From positions 2,853,135 to 2,917,134 of the forward strand of contig JAQFVV010006353.1 in the NCBI GenBank assembly GCA_028023455.1: a DNA stretch of 64,000 bases, read 5' to 3'. Below, piece by piece: positions 35,330 to 47,466 of this stretch. Position 1 is the first letter of the stretch, and each line of letters opens with the position of its first letter. The translations under genes were made by a program, and so were the position numbers. The notes under the pieces were generated by a model. It saw nothing but the letters and a program-made list of their open reading frames with translations. It was not told the DNA's origin and searched no databases. This stretch comes from Epiperipatus broadwayi. Lineage: Eukaryota; Onychophora; Udeonychophora; Euonychophora; Peripatidae.

Positions 35330-36490
35330 ATATTGGAAAAGAACAATTTAGTTTTCAGAGGAAGAAATATAAGAGATCGTATTGGTGTTAATAGAATGAT
35401 TATAAATGAATATATTTAAAAAAATTAAGGAATTGATATATGTTTTACGAATTTGGAAAAAGTGTTTGATAAAATAATCTGGCATAAACTCTGACCTTAA
35501 AAGATAAAGGAATATTTTGAAATAAAGAAGATTGATTTAAACTACTCACACTGAACAAAGAATAACAATGCAACTGGAAATTGAAACAGAAGAAGTAAAT
35601 ATAGAAAATGGAGATAGATAAAGAAGCCATATTTCACCTGTTCTTTTTAATGTTTACTCAGAAGACATATTAGATAAATATTTGGAATGTGGAGGAGTTG
35701 ATCTTCAAGATAGAGAAATAAAATAAATAAGATTTGCAGGTGATATGGCTCTTATAGATGATAATGCAAAGAATAATCAGAGTATATTGAATAAATTTGA
35801 GGAAAGATGTGAGAATTATAAAAAAATGAAGATTATTTTGAAAAGAGTAAGATTTTGATGAATGGGAAGGAATAGAAAATTGCTACAAATTGAAATTCAT
35901 GATAATAGAGTTCAAGAGGTAAATGGATATAGATATTTGGGTAGAAGGTTGAGCAAAAATGGAAGAAGTGTAGATGAAGTTAATGAAGAATAGCAAAGGA
36001 GACATTCATTAAGGAAAAGAAAATATTTTGTGGACCATTGAAGAAAGAATTAAATAAATGCTATGGGTGGAATATTTTATTATATGGCTGTGAAATGTGA
36101 ATAAAAAGTAAAAAAAAAGTAAGTAGAGTTTGGAAGCCAGTGAGATATGGTCATAAAAAAGAATGGAAAAAAATAATTGGATGAAAAATATGATAAATTA
36201 AGAAGTTCTTTGAAAATTTTAAAAAAAGATTGATTGAGGAAGTTAGAGACAGAAAGAGAAACTGGATTGAAGAAGAAAGAATAGTTTAGTGAAAGCTGTT
36301 TTGGAGGGGATGGGAAATGTAAATAAGAAGAAAGGATGAAAAAGATTGACTTTGCTAAATAATATGAGATGGAAAGAAATATGAAATTGAAGATCTGGAT
36401 ATAAAGAGAACAAACTGGAAAAATGGATAAACTTGCAATATGACTGCTTTCTTGACATGTCCATAGGGCAGAACACTATTGATGATGATG
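35330..36490 (+). pseudogene. LINE polyprotein remnant, reverse transcriptase to C terminus
   Basis: Pieces in order on the plus strand: FRGRNIRDRIGVNRMI (block resembling the FR...ST.D.I.VLR region), CFTNLEKVFDKIIWHKL (35430-35485), SPVLFNVYSEDILDKYL (35640-35685), IRFAGDMALIDDN (35727-35765; FAGD in place of the catalytic FADD), EVNGYRYLGRRLSKNGRS (about 35920), and a tail ending in GATGATGATGAT at 36480-36492. About nine stops and several shifts interrupt it. The (GAT)n-like 3' end is typical of RTE-type LINEs. Same family as 45530-46390. Confidence 0.7.
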
Positions 36491-36540
36491 ATTTTCTCAA
36501 ATTCCAATTCCAAGAAAAAAGATAAAAAATACAAAAGAAA

Positions 36541-36602
36541 TACTACTGCAGTACTAGTATTATTACTACCATTACTACCACCACTACTACTACTATTACT
36601 AT
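36541..36602. repeat. (TAC)n-like trinucleotide microsatellite
   Basis: Imperfect ACT/ATT repeats about 60 bp long, shortly after the LINE 3' end. Confidence 0.8.
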
Positions 36603-37224
36603 ATTAGAAATGATTTTGAGATGATTGTACAAAGAAATCTGTGAATCGCAAATGTCCACATACAGGACAGGTACATTATTTGGATTATTTGATATTTTAT
36701 AAGGGTGACTTTTAATTTCTGTGGAAAACTTTACCTTCTAAAATATTTTCACATGATGTTTAATAGTAGCTCTCTAAAGTATGCTTCTCTTCTCAATATC
36801 GTCCCCATGAAAATATTAGAATACCTTTGTCATAATCTCTATGAAGCAAATATGATTTATTTCAATCATGAAACCATGTTCAATTCATTATAAAGCAACC
36901 TTCTACATATTCCTATGTTGCTTATTTGGTGTACATGTCAAATCCAGTGATAATGTGATTTTCACAAATGTTGGCTTTATTATATCACATCCAGTAAGTT
37001 AAAGAACATATTGATTGGTTTCATGAACTGGTCACTATATTTTTAAGGTGGTTATATATAGGTGTACAACAAACTATAGGTAATACATCTTTATTCAAAT
37101 TTTCTATGAATTTGGGTTTATAATGGGCAAGGTTTGTTCTTGAAATCCGAAAAATTCACCAATTCAAAAGAAAGTCCTGAGATTTCAGGTCACTGGTAAT
37201 CAACCTAAGGTGCATTACAAAAAT
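36603..37224. other. AT-rich sequence, nothing recognised
   Basis: A 62-codon plus frame at 36705-36893 has no family features. Confidence 0.35.
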
Positions 37225-37600
37225 TGATATAATATATAGGGTATATGAGCACAGACTTTCACATGACCCACCATTCTCCACTCTATCTCATAACACTGAT
37301 ACACTTGAACACATATATGTTGAAAAGATAAATAACCACCAATATATGTATTTCATGCTAAACTAGCAATCATCGTTGGTCCAGATTATCATATCTACAC
37401 ATATATGCAATAAGTGCCCAGATATATATATATATTAAGATAGACAATCTTCATACTTTAATGGACAGGCTTCAATCCACTCCACACTCCAACTCTTCAA
37501 CCGTCTATCCAATTGAAAATCTGATGATGGAACGCTGAAAGGCCACTCTGAGACCACGATTCTCGACATACCCATGTTGACCTAAAGTCAATTGATATTC
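37225..37600 (-). repeat. Family C copy C4
   Basis: Same subfamily as C1: end TATAGGGTATATGAGCACAG, then CTCTATCTCATAACACTGAT, the core, AATGGACAGGCTTCAATCC and CCCATGTTGACCTAA. It is a single half without an inverted partner. The minus-strand core at 37336-37390 has lost one base of CTGATGA. Confidence 0.7.
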
Positions 37601-38510
37601 TGTTGAAAAGTTTTGATTTCAAATAGTTTCAGATATTATTGTATTTTAAAAAATAAACAAAATCTGTCGTCTTGATGATATATATACAAGATAACTTCTG
37701 CATTTTACATTTTGATAAAAATATTAGAATATTATCTCATTATACAACATTAAATATTGGCAATTAACATAAAACAAAAACAAAAAAAATATTTTGTAAA
37801 AGCTGATTATGTAAATAAAATGATCAAAATTGCAATTATTTTACGATAGCTTTAATGAATTATTTGGTATTCAAACAGATAATTTTTAAAATGTTAATTT
37901 AAAGAAGTTTTAAAAAAAAGCAACGAGGGGTTAAAGAAAAGAATTAATTAATATGATAGATGTAATTTAAAGTGTTTAAAATTAAAATTAGCTATTAACT
38001 TATTTTTCTTCTCTCCTCTCTTATTTTTTATTTCATTTCGAAATGAATTTTTCAGTAATGACTAAGGTTTTTTTTCTTCTATATATATAGAAGTAATTTA
38101 TTACACTTTTGCTACAACTAGAGACACCTGCTGGCATATTTAATCAACTTATATAAGTAAAGTTTAATAAATACCATTAATAGATCAGAAAGTGAGAGAA
38201 ACTCATTAACAAAAACTTCATCAGCTCGGCGTGACTTATTGCAAATTGTTGGATAGTAATAATAAGCAGAGAATAAATAATATGAAAAAATAGGGGTATG
38301 AATGATAAAAAAAAAAAAAAAGAATTTCTATTGAATATAACTTGACTGGATTTTTATTCAGAAAAGTGACATTATTATTAAATGTGATAAATGGACTTAT
38401 TTAATGAATACAAGAGGAATTGAGATTTTAAAAATTTTATTCTATACGTAACTATAAAAAAAAAAATCGTTACTAAATCTTTTATATGGTCTTTATATAT
38501 ATGAAGTACG
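37601..38510. other. AT-rich sequence, nothing recognised
   Basis: Contains A tracts (38308-38321, 38456-38465). A slightly CpG-richer spot near 38220-38240 is unassigned. Confidence 0.35.
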
Positions 38511-38965
38511 GTATCATCATCATCATTATCAACCATTATCAATCCACTGCAGGATGAAGGTCTCTCCAAGTTTAATCCATCTTCTCCGATCTTTAGCTTC
38601 TCTTCTACACATCACCCCTACACATTTTCTTATTTCATCCATCCATCTTACATGTGGTCTCCTTCTGGGTCTTTTACAATCTCTTGGAATCCAGTTTAAA
38701 ATTTCAATTGTCCATCTATTATCATCTCTTCTAGCAATATGTCCAGCCCAACTCCACTTCAATCTTTTAATTTTTTAAATGATGTCAGTAACACCTGTTT
38801 GTTCTCTTACCCATACATTGCGTTTTCGATCTCTTCTTGTTACTCCCAACATACATCTCTCCATACTTCTTTGAGTGGTCTGAAGTCTCTGTATTGATCT
38901 TCTATTAAGTGTCCAAGTCTCAGATCCATAAGTAAGAACTGGTAAAACGGTATAGGCACGATTTT
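38511..38965 (-). pseudogene. LINE C-terminal fragment with CAT-repeat 3' end
   Basis: The minus strand encodes a 77-residue open stretch (38529-38762) with KWSWAGHIARRDDNRWTIE, LNWIPRDCKRPRRRP, VRWMDEIRKCVGV and KLGETFILQW. This is the recurrent tail of RTE-like endonuclease-reverse transcriptases (usually GHVAR..D.RWT...W.PR...R..GRP..RW.D...G). Upstream, after a shift, the YGSETWTLN-like region lies near 38900-38930. The 3' end abuts (CATCAT)n at 38514-38530. It is the best preserved member here but truncated to about 450 bp. Confidence 0.75.
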
Positions 38966-39045
38966 ATTACTTCAAATTCTCCAATTCAATTATCACATAT
39001 TCATCTCCAGACTCTATACTTAATTAAATTCAATATTTAAACATA

Positions 39046-39790
39046 TGTATATTGTCTATATTAAACTTAATGTATTTATAAGGGACTTGGAACTCGGAAC
39101 TTTCAACCTCTCAATATCTATCCAATTTATCTTATACAACTGATACACACGACCACATACATGTGAAAAAGATAAATGATCTCCAATAAACGTATTTCCA
39201 GCTGAACCAGCATTCATCAGTTGGTCCAGATCACCGTCTCCCACACATATATACAATCTGTGCACAGTTTATATTAAGATAGCAAATCTTCAAGCTTTAA
39301 TAGAGAAGCTGCAATCTTCTCCATTCTCCAAACTCTTCAGCCATCCATTTCATTGAAAATCTGATGGAATTTTCAAAGCCCCTGTTGATGCCAATATTAA
39401 GATCCTATGTGTGAGAGGATCAGAGTGACTTAAGGTCAACATGTGTATGATAATAAGATTGGCATCAACAGGGGCTTTGATAATTTTCAACCTCAGATTT
39501 TCAATGAAATGGATGGCTGAAGAGTTTGAGAATAATGAAGATTGCAGCTTCTTTATAAAAGTTTGAAGATTTGCTATCGCGCACTGATTGTATATGTGTG
39601 TGGGAGATGGAGATGTGGACCAACTGATGAGTGCTGGTTCAGCACAAAATACATATATTGGAGATCATTTATCTTTTTCACATGTATATGGTCATGTGTA
39701 TCAGTTGTATAAGATAAATTGGATAGATATAGGGAACTTGAAAATTCGAGTTTAAGTCTCTTATTTAAATTCATTAAATATGTATAGTTG
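39046..39790. repeat. Family C copy C5, near-complete 340-bp-arm palindrome
   Basis: The arms 39046-39396 and 39449-39790 are inverted copies over about 340 bp around a 50-bp centre, giving the longest hairpin in the window. Both arms carry the family core: minus strand 39183-39232 (CTGATGA present, one extra G before GAAA) and plus strand 39609-39680 (CTGATGA present, AAAA for GAAA). The right end carries A-box-like AGATAAATTGGATAG and B-box-like GAGTTTAAGTCTC. A transcript would form a long double-stranded RNA. Confidence 0.75.
39609..39680 (+). ncRNA. Hammerhead-ribozyme-like motif, family C copy C5 right arm
   Basis: GGACCAA, CTGATGA (39624-39630), a perfect six-pair stem II GUGCUG/CAGCAC with GUU loop (39631-39645), AAAA (GAAA in the family consensus), UACAUA, U, A, then UUGG. 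CCAA/UUGG starts stem I, and GAUG/CAUU extends it beyond an internal loop. The G12-to-A change should prevent cleavage in this copy. Confidence 0.45.
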
Positions 39791-39954
39791 TTATTATTAT
39801 AAATATATTTGTAAAGCACAAATGTCACTAATTAACTGATTATTATATATAAATACAATCCAACATCCCTCATGCTTAAGCAAACCAATAGAATGTTAGT
39901 AATCCAAAGATAAGGATATTCATCATAGAGATGTAATTATGGCAAAGAGCTATT

Positions 39955-40390
39955 ATTTTACCTAATTTATTGTGTAGGAGACTCAAACCTCCTGTTAGGT
40001 CCAACATAAAATCATTAGACAAGTTTCAGTTAAGGATGTTTCATAAAATTTTAAATGGACAATCATAAGATCATAAAAGCAAGTCAATATGTTCTTTACC
40101 TTGCTGGATGTGACAGTCAATTTTGAATAATCACCATGGTGGTTGATAAAAAGTCCACCATTGTTAAATCATACCTTCATTAGATTGTCCATAAAAATGA
40201 ATGAGCAATTGAACAAAGCTCCTTTATGATAGGCTTGAGCGTGGGTTTTATGGGAGGGGTAGACTCCATCTATATTATAAGGGTTATCTCAAAGATATTC
40301 CAAAGAAATGCAAAGCCAACTGTTTCCATTGGGAAGATATAGTAGAGAATAGAATACATTGGAGGATTACAATTAGACATGCTGTTGAAG
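39955..40390 (+). pseudogene. LINE C-terminal remnant, third tail type
   Basis: One plus-strand segment reads DKFQLRMFHKILNGQS (near 40020), the LE.FH.RCLR.IL...W region. After stops, another reads RLERGFYGRGRLHLYYKGYLKDIPKK and HWEDIVENRIHWR (about 40228-40365), matching the tail R.P...LYGEL..GKR..G....R(Y/F)KD..K......W...A.DR..WR common to many LINE polyproteins. The order and spacing of the two pieces support a single element. About three stops and at least one shift are present. Confidence 0.6.
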
Positions 40391-40556
40391 TATTTTAGAA
40401 AAAATGTTTTCTGCTACAGAAATTAGAAGACAACATTGTAAAATGTAAAGATAACAGGTAAATGGAACTATATAGAGACATATTTGTGGTTTACATATCA
40501 TACCATTTACAACTTTCTTAAACACTTCGACAATATGATTTTTTATGCAAAACTTT

Positions 40557-40600
40557 AACCTTACAGTTTCGACTGTCCTGCAGTCATCATCAGAGCTATA
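40557..40600 (-). ncRNA. Family D hammerhead-like motif
   Basis: Minus strand: AGCT, CTGATGA, one U, stem II GACUG/CAGUC around CAGGA, GAAA, CUGUAAGG. Stem II is perfect. Stem III could be CU/GG around GUAA. Stem I pairing is weak, so cleavage is uncertain. Confidence 0.45.
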
Positions 40601-40719
40601 ATATCTAAATTTATAATTATACAATTAATACATTTTATGATTATGGAGAATATACATAACATTAAAAGGTTTTGAAATGTTGTATATAATTATATGTATA
40701 ATTATATATTTTGATATTG

Positions 40720-40765
40720 TAGCTCTGATGATGACTGTGGAATGGTTGAAATTGTAAGATTAAAA
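40720..40765 (+). ncRNA. Family D hammerhead-like motif, decayed
   Basis: Mirror copy of the previous motif; CTGATGA (40725-40731) is intact but stem II has mismatches (GACUG against GGUU). Confidence 0.35.
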
Positions 40766-41107
40766 TTTTGAAATTGTTGAAGTGTTTAAGAAAGTTGTAA
40801 ATGGTATGATATGTAAAAAATAGAAGTTAATATATAAAAAAAGGAAGAAGAAGAAAATTATATTATGTCCATGTTTGTGGTTTACCGACTGATTTGTATG
40901 GCCATTGTAAAACATATTTCTACAGTAGTTGTATTTGTCTTTTCTTTTTTTACCTGGAGTTACATTAGCATAATCATTTATGATTGGTTTGTTTATTATA
41001 ATTGGCAATACACAATAAAGTCATAATTGAAATCCTTTTATGTGATGGATGATAACAGATTATCAATATTCTATCAGTTTGTCTCATGGTAATGTAAGTT
41101 AAATATA

Positions 41108-41168
41108 TGTATGTAAAGCATATTTTTTGCACAAAATATATAGTAAAGCATATTTTTTGCACAAAATA
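41108..41168. repeat. Short tandem duplication (about 33 bp, two copies)
   Basis: GTAAAGCATATTTTTTGCAC occurs at about 41115 and again at about 41143, in direct succession. Confidence 0.85.
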
Positions 41169-41689
41169 ATGTCAAAATATTATGACAAATGTCAAAACAA
41201 ATAGAAAATAAAAGATTTATAGAGAAGCTCTAGAATAAGTGCTCATTAAAGAGGATGATGAAGATAAAAATATGATAAATCAAACCGTCAAAGAGTTGAC
41301 AAACAGTGGCAAAAACTTTTATCAATTGTTGTCCAATGTAATACTGTCTGATTACTGGTATAAATTTAAGTCATGTATGTTTTTAATAAATCAATAATTT
41401 AGTGCAGCATATATATGTAATCAGTAAAAGGAAATTAACCTTCAAATATGCATTTTAAGTAAACATGCGCACTCACCCATCAGTAAGAGTTTAATATCCA
41501 AACTTTAATTACAGCTTTTATGTCATTCATGAATAATAAGTTGTAAATCGAACAACTGTAGAATCATTTTTAATAAGCTTGTGAGTGATAGCTTCTTTCC
41601 CCCTACCTACTTACCTATGTACTTACTTTCCTCCCTACCTCTTTGTCTCTTTGTCTAACTATCTTTCTGACTATTTATATATTTCTTTC

Positions 41690-42472
<783 letters not shown>

Positions 42473-42514
42473 AAATAAATATGTAGTAGGTAGTATATGT
42501 AGTAGGTAGTACCT

Positions 42515-42715
42515 ACTCATCCAATATTCCCAAAGATCTATTGGTACAGTGTTTTCAGATCCACATTTCCTCATTGATGACAGCCATAAGCAAGAAACTA
42601 GTCTGGAGATATTGAATGACTAGACAATAGATAAGGATTTAATTCTGGCATCTATTAATTACTATAGCTATCACTAAGAGACACCATTGTATGAAGAAAG
42701 TTGTTACTATTTTAC
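42515..42715 (+). repeat. Family A copy A5
   Basis: Single plus-orientation copy starting directly after the TATC array. The hammerhead-like region 42558-42625 has CAGATCC, CCTCA, TTGATGA (C3 lost), AAGCAAGAAACTAGTC and TGGAGATATTG, then the family body to TTACTATTTTA. Confidence 0.6.
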
Positions 42716-43194
42716 CTGTATATTCTGATAATATACATTCAATTTTACAAACATAGCATCAGTCTAAATCTTTAGACATGCATTCTGAAATATCAACTGT
42801 TTGCATGCATTCTGCAGTAAATGTGACAAGATTTAATACTGAAAAAATTCAAGAAGTAGAACACTTTGATTTCTATAAGTTTTTAGTGCATTCTAATTTC
42901 TAAGATAAAGAGTATGCAGATAAACAATATGTATATATGCTATTGTTATTCACCAACTAGACCACCATTTCCTCTCATAAATATTAAATAGTTATAGTAT
43001 TTAAAGCCCAGTAAATAAATGCTGATGTTATTTAACTATTTCAATTTTTATTTAGTAAAATCTTTCTTTTCACAGGATATTCAAGAACTATTAGTTTAAA
43101 CTCTGCTGTTTACATGGATAGCATTACATCAATTTATTTTTAAATTGAAGTAAAAAATTCCATCACATAAAGTGACTTAATAATAAAGAAAACT

Positions 43195-43525
43195 ATATGG
43201 ACAACTTCATGTACTAACAGTAGCAAACTCTCAGCACAGTTGTGCCACCTAGTGAGGAGTTTTAGATCTGAGAACATTGCACATAGATCTCAGGATCTAG
43301 ATACAGTGGTCTCATCTTCAAGCTCTTACTTATGAAAGCCACAAGCCAGAAACTAGTCTGGAGATATTGGATGAGAAAGTACTAGATAGAGATTTTATGC
43401 ATAAACCTTCTTGCATTCATTGATTACTAAGGCTTGCACTAGATGACACTTCTATGTGGAAAATTCAATACTGTTTTAACAGTTTGGGTAAGCATAGGAA
43501 ATGGTGATCATATGATAGTTTTAAT
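43195..43525 (+). repeat. Family A copy A6
   Basis: A short inverted left piece (43205-43260) is followed by a full plus-orientation copy: the core at 43308-43375 has CTTATGA where CTGATGA is expected and an intact AGAAACTAGTC, then the body and the tail GGTAAGCATAGGAAATGGTGATC (43487-43512; shown in parts elsewhere). Confidence 0.6.
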
Positions 43526-43889
43526 GGTTTTAACTCCATGCACTGTGAAATCTTTTTTTCCAATTTCACATTGACAAACTTTTATTATTTTAAAATATTA
43601 AGGATTTTAAACTTCTCCCTCGATAATTTAATATACAAATTAAAAAGTATATGAAACACTTGAACGAGAAGCTATAAAGATTCCAAAAATTATTATACGC
43701 TAAGTGCTTTCGAGGCCATTTGCCTCATATTCATAGCGATAATGTGAGATGCAGAACAAGGAAATAGGGCAAGAAAACAAAGCGGTATGCAAAACGTATG
43801 CAAATGAGCTAGATAGTCCAACGTTTGAAGATGTCAAAGCAGGTATCCTGTCTATTGATAGCGTTATTATTGCCATTAATGAAGTATGT

Positions 43890-44304
43890 CCAATAAATTT
43901 AAAATTAGTTTTCATACACCCCCATGCACTAATCGTCTAATCAATAACTCTAAGGATAAAATCAAACCTTCTCAGACCCCCATGTCGTTTACAGCATATA
44001 ATGCCCACAACCCGGTTGTCAGGCCATTTATTTTGAGGAAACCAAAGCAGGCATAATCAACAGAACAGCACAACATAAATACACCTATAATAGAGCAAAG
44101 AAAAATAATGATAACTCATCAACATTCTTAGAACATTCCAAGAAGACAGGACATCTGTCTTAACTCTCCAACCCCAAAATAGTCGGCATTGAGAAAAACG
44201 ACATCAAACGGAAAATCAGAGAAGCATATTTCATTAATGGCAATAATAATGCTATCAATAGACAGCATACCTGCTTTGACATCTCCAAACGTTGGACTAT
44301 CTAG
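43890..44304 (+). pseudogene. PLE GIY-YIG endonuclease C terminus, broken
   Basis: Reading frames on the plus strand give FKISFHTPPCTNRLINNS and KDKIKPSQTP (43893-43979), a frameshift in the C run at 43976-43981, then HVVYSI, a stop at 43999, CPQPGCQAIYFEETKAG (44002-44055; YFEET stands for the YIGET of the GIY-YIG fold), INRTAQHKYTYNRAKK, SSTFLEHSKKTGH, a stop at 44161, NPKIVGIEKNDIKRKIREAY and ending FDISKRW before a stop at 44302. The order ...K..PSQ, VVY, CQA.Y.GET, R..H, L.EH...TGH, KR.I.EA, W is the Penelope C terminus. Two internal stops and one shift make it non-functional. Confidence 0.8.
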
Positions 44305-44374
44305 CTCATTTGCATACGTTTTGCATACCGCTTTGTTTTTTTGCCCTATTTCCTCATTCTGCATCTTGCATTAC

Positions 44375-44425
44375 CGCTATAAATATGAGGCAAATGGCCT
44401 CGAAAGCACTTAGTGTATAATAATT
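44375..44425 (+). ncRNA. Hammerhead-like hairpin in PLE terminus
   Basis: AATATGA, a five-pair hairpin GAGGC-AAAUG-GCCUC, GAAA, GC-ACUUA-GU. The position after the coding end and the hairpin-plus-GAAA layout resemble PLE hammerheads, but the CUGAUGA box is degenerate, so this is weak. The same sequence is present inverted at about 43700-43745. Confidence 0.3.
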
Positions 44426-44869
44426 TTTGGAATCTTTATAGCTTCTCGTTCAAGTGTTTCATACGCTTTTTAATTTGTATATTATTTTAAATTAAAATTT
44501 TATAAACATTAAATGATTAACATTTTTAAAACTGAGTATAAAAATTAATTATTTGTAAATCTACAACAATTAAAAATGGTGCACAAGGATTCTAAGTAAT
44601 TTTATTAAATTTTATATTTCTATTACCACTTCTGTGTTATTTGTCACAATTGTGAGTTTAACACTCTTTGAAGTTTTGTAACATTACTTTTATATCTTTT
44701 GATACATTTATGATCTTTCATTGAAGGTTCAAAACCACCAGACTAGATGTCTTCATTTGGGACATTGTATGAGAAGAATTTAAGAATACTTGTGAATTTA
44801 CACTGAGTTATTATTATAGTTTACATGTGTGTGTGTAAAAGGTGATGTATAAATAATATTTTAATGTAA

Positions 44870-45265
44870 TATATAAGGGATTCGAACTCAGACTTTCACA
44901 CAACCCTCAACTCCCCATGCGATCTCAAATTTCTGACCCACCTGATCATGCACATGTTGAAAAGATAAATAATCACCACTATACATATTTCATGCTAAAC
45001 CAGCACTCATCATTTGGTCCAGATTACCATCTCCACACATATATGCATTCAGTGCTCAGCTTCATATTAACATAGCCAATCTTCATACTTTAATGGACGG
45101 GCTTCAAACTACTCCAACCTACAACTCTTCAGCTGTTCATTTCATTGAAAATCTGATGATGGAACATTCAAAGCCCACATTAGTGCTAAGGTTGTCATCC
45201 TACCCACATTGACATTAGTCATTCTGAACCCTCATGTACCACAGAATAATCCATTTTACATACAT
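44870..45265 (-). repeat. Family C copy C6, half element
   Basis: Begins with AGGGATTCGAACTCAGAC (reverse complement has B-box GAGTTCGAATCC), then the family body and core (44972-45030, minus strand: ATGATGA for CTGATGA, intact stem II and GAAA), AATGGACGGGCTTC, and ends near CATGTACC. No inverted partner. Confidence 0.65.
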
Positions 45266-45529
45266 ATGTGAGAATAGATATGTGTTAGCCTGTACCATGG
45301 ATTAAGTTAAATAATATTTTTGTAAGTATAAGATTTTCATACACTTATAGTTGCAAATATTGAAATAAGACTTATGCACTTTTTAAAAGATAATGGTCAT
45401 CTATGAAAAAGCAGTTACAAACTGACAGCATATACTGGAATCAAATTATCTAAGAATAACGTTTTTTGTCTGATTCTTTATAAACTAAAATTATATATTG
45501 TTGACATATACAAAATATGTTGGATGAAA

Positions 45530-46390
45530 AATGTCTTCAGAATAGTGAATAAATTGGAGGAACGATGTATGGAATATGGAATGAAGATTAATGTTGAGAA
45601 GACTAAGTATTTATGGATAGGGAGGAATGCAAAAAGACTGCCAATTTAAATCCATGATAACAAAGATTTGAAAATATAGTTAGAAATTTTGAAGAAGATT
45701 GCTAGGGTAATTGAAACTATCAATAGTGGGTTATAATTGCACGAAGCATTGTAAAAGTAATAAAGAAAGTAAATGATACTAATATTATAACATAGCTCAA
45801 CAGTTAAAGGCATTTACATATTTGAGTAGTTTGTTGAGTGAGAATGGAAGAAGTGAAGATAAAGTTAAAAGAAAAATAGAATTGGCAAAAGAGGCATTTA
45901 TTAAGAGAAAGAAAATATTTTAAGAATCTATGAAGAAAGTTAAAAAAGATTAATTAAGTGCTGCATATGAAATATACTATTGTATGGTTGTGAAAATTGG
46001 AAACAGACTGGAAGCTTTGGAGATGTGGACATGGAGAACAATGGAAAAAATGAGTTGAATGATTAAAATAACAAATCAAGTTTTACAAAGAGTAAATAAT
46101 GGAAGAAGATTGATTTAGGAAATTGCAAATGGAAATAGAAACTGGATTGGACATTTATTAAAAAGAAAGTATAGTTGAATAAAAGATGTTTTGGATGGAA
46201 TGGTGAGTGAAAGTAAAAACAAAGGATGGAAAAGAGTGATAATGCTGGGTGATATAACAGATGTGAAGTGTTATATGGATGTGAACAACTGGTTAATAAA
46301 AAGAATGGAGTGGAAAAAAGAATAAATTGGTGATATGACTATTCTTTGGACCTGTCCATTGGATAGAATATTATTGATGATGACAATATA
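45530..46390 (+). pseudogene. LINE polyprotein C-terminal remnant
   Basis: Pieces in order: EERCMEYGMKINVEKTKYL (about 45558-45612; the palm region after the catalytic Asp pair), a YLSSLLSENGRS-like strand (45815), YGCENW (about 45985), GNRNWIGHLLKRKY (46130-46175), KDVLDGMVSESKNKGWKR (46183-46236) and CPLDRILLMM with a GATGATGA 3' end (46373-46382). The tail R.....GH.LR.N...K...EG...G...RGR matches the LINE group of 35330-36490. Numerous stops. Confidence 0.7.
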
Positions 46391-46733
46391 TGTTAATGGC
46401 TAATTCTTCTCTATATTTAATTATCAACATTATGACTTTAAAAATATTTTTTAAATATATATTTTAGAATATTTATTTATATTTAAAATGTATAGGAAAA
46501 AAACTGAGTTAAAATAAATAATTCTTTAACACACACTTTAAGTATATCCTATTCTTTTCTTGAAGCATTTCCAGTTTATTATATTTATTGTTATTTTAAA
46601 GATGTTATTAAAAATCAAGCTCATAATAAGTCCAATCACAAGGTCAATAAAAATTGGTTTATTTAAAGAGTAATCTTTAAGCATAATGGACTATATATGC
46701 TTTCAAAACACTTATTGGTGGAAGAGTGTGTCT

Positions 46734-47021
46734 AAAACAGGCAAAACTCTCCATACAGTATTGCCACTCAGTGCAAGCCAGAGGAATAATGGATGCCAGA
46801 AGGCTTGTGCATAAAATCCCCATCTAGTGCCTACTCATCCAATATCCTCAGACTCCTCACATTCTGGGGATGTTGGATGAGTAGGTACTAGATGGGGATT
46901 TTATGCACAAGCCTTCTGGCATCCATTGATTACTCTGGCTTGCACTGAGTGGCACTAATGTATGGAGAGTTTTGCCTGTTTTAATAACAGTTATAGGCAA
47001 GCATAAGAAATGGGGATCATG
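46734..47021. mobile_element. Family A palindromic element A7 with 11-bp target-site duplication
   Basis: Arms 46733-46859 and 46862-46983 are inverted copies of about 120 bp with almost no spacer. The right side continues into the family tail GGCAAGCATAAGAAATGGGG. AGAGTGTGTCT at 46723-46733 is repeated at 47022-47032, bracketing the element exactly. The hammerhead core itself is mostly lost at the fold-back centre; only GGGGATGTTGGAT and its complement remain. Confidence 0.8.
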
Positions 47022-47466
47022 AGAGTGTGTCTGTTTTATATCACATGCATGAACAGTAATTTGCTACCACAATATTCCATTTGTATTAAATCACTATACC
47101 ATCAATTATTACATATATTCTAATAATAAAATTCAGTATTACAGGTAGTTAAAATGAGAAACTTTCTCTTTCCTATGATATATATATATATATATAATTT
47201 AAACTTGCATGAATAATATGCTGGTTTAAAAATAAGTTAGCAATAATATCAAGCCCTAAATTTAGGCAAAGCCAATAAATATTGGTTTATTTAAAGAATA
47301 AGCTCTAAGCATAAATGGAAAACCTATGCTTTTAAAATATGATTTTATGAGGGTATGCATGCCAATTTTATGATGAAATATAAAGACTTGTTTTCTTCCA
47401 CAATATTACATATACATAAAATCGATATATTATTATATATATTGCAACTAATAAGATTCTGTATTA

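Larger units (their letters stand above)
40490..40830. repeat. Family D inverted pair (PLE-terminus-like)
   Basis: Arms 40490-40606 and 40718-40830 are inverted copies (AACTTTCTTAAACACTTC on the left, GAAGTGTTTAAGAAAGTT on the right), each carrying the family D motif: CTGATGA at 40587-40593 (minus) and 40725-40731 (plus), with GAAA at 40567-40570 and TTGAAATT at the right. The arrangement of one terminus plus an inverted copy is that described for Penelope-like elements. Confidence 0.6.
43629..44485. mobile_element. Penelope-like element fragment with inverted terminal arms
   Basis: The left arm (43629-43890) is an inverted copy of the right arm (44217-44485) over about 265 bp, including part of the coding 3' end. 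Between them lies unique sequence that continues the GIY-YIG reading frame into the right arm. A full 3' end plus a truncated inverted copy of itself at the other side is the arrangement characteristic of Penelope-like retroelements. Each arm has, outward of the coding end, a hairpin GAGGC/GCCUC followed by GAAA (44389-44408 on the plus strand). Confidence 0.75.

Noticed and set aside
43700-44413. Four short frames inside the PLE arms
   Set aside because: They are mirror-image frames generated by the inverted arms; the real PLE frame is the broken one at 43890-44304.
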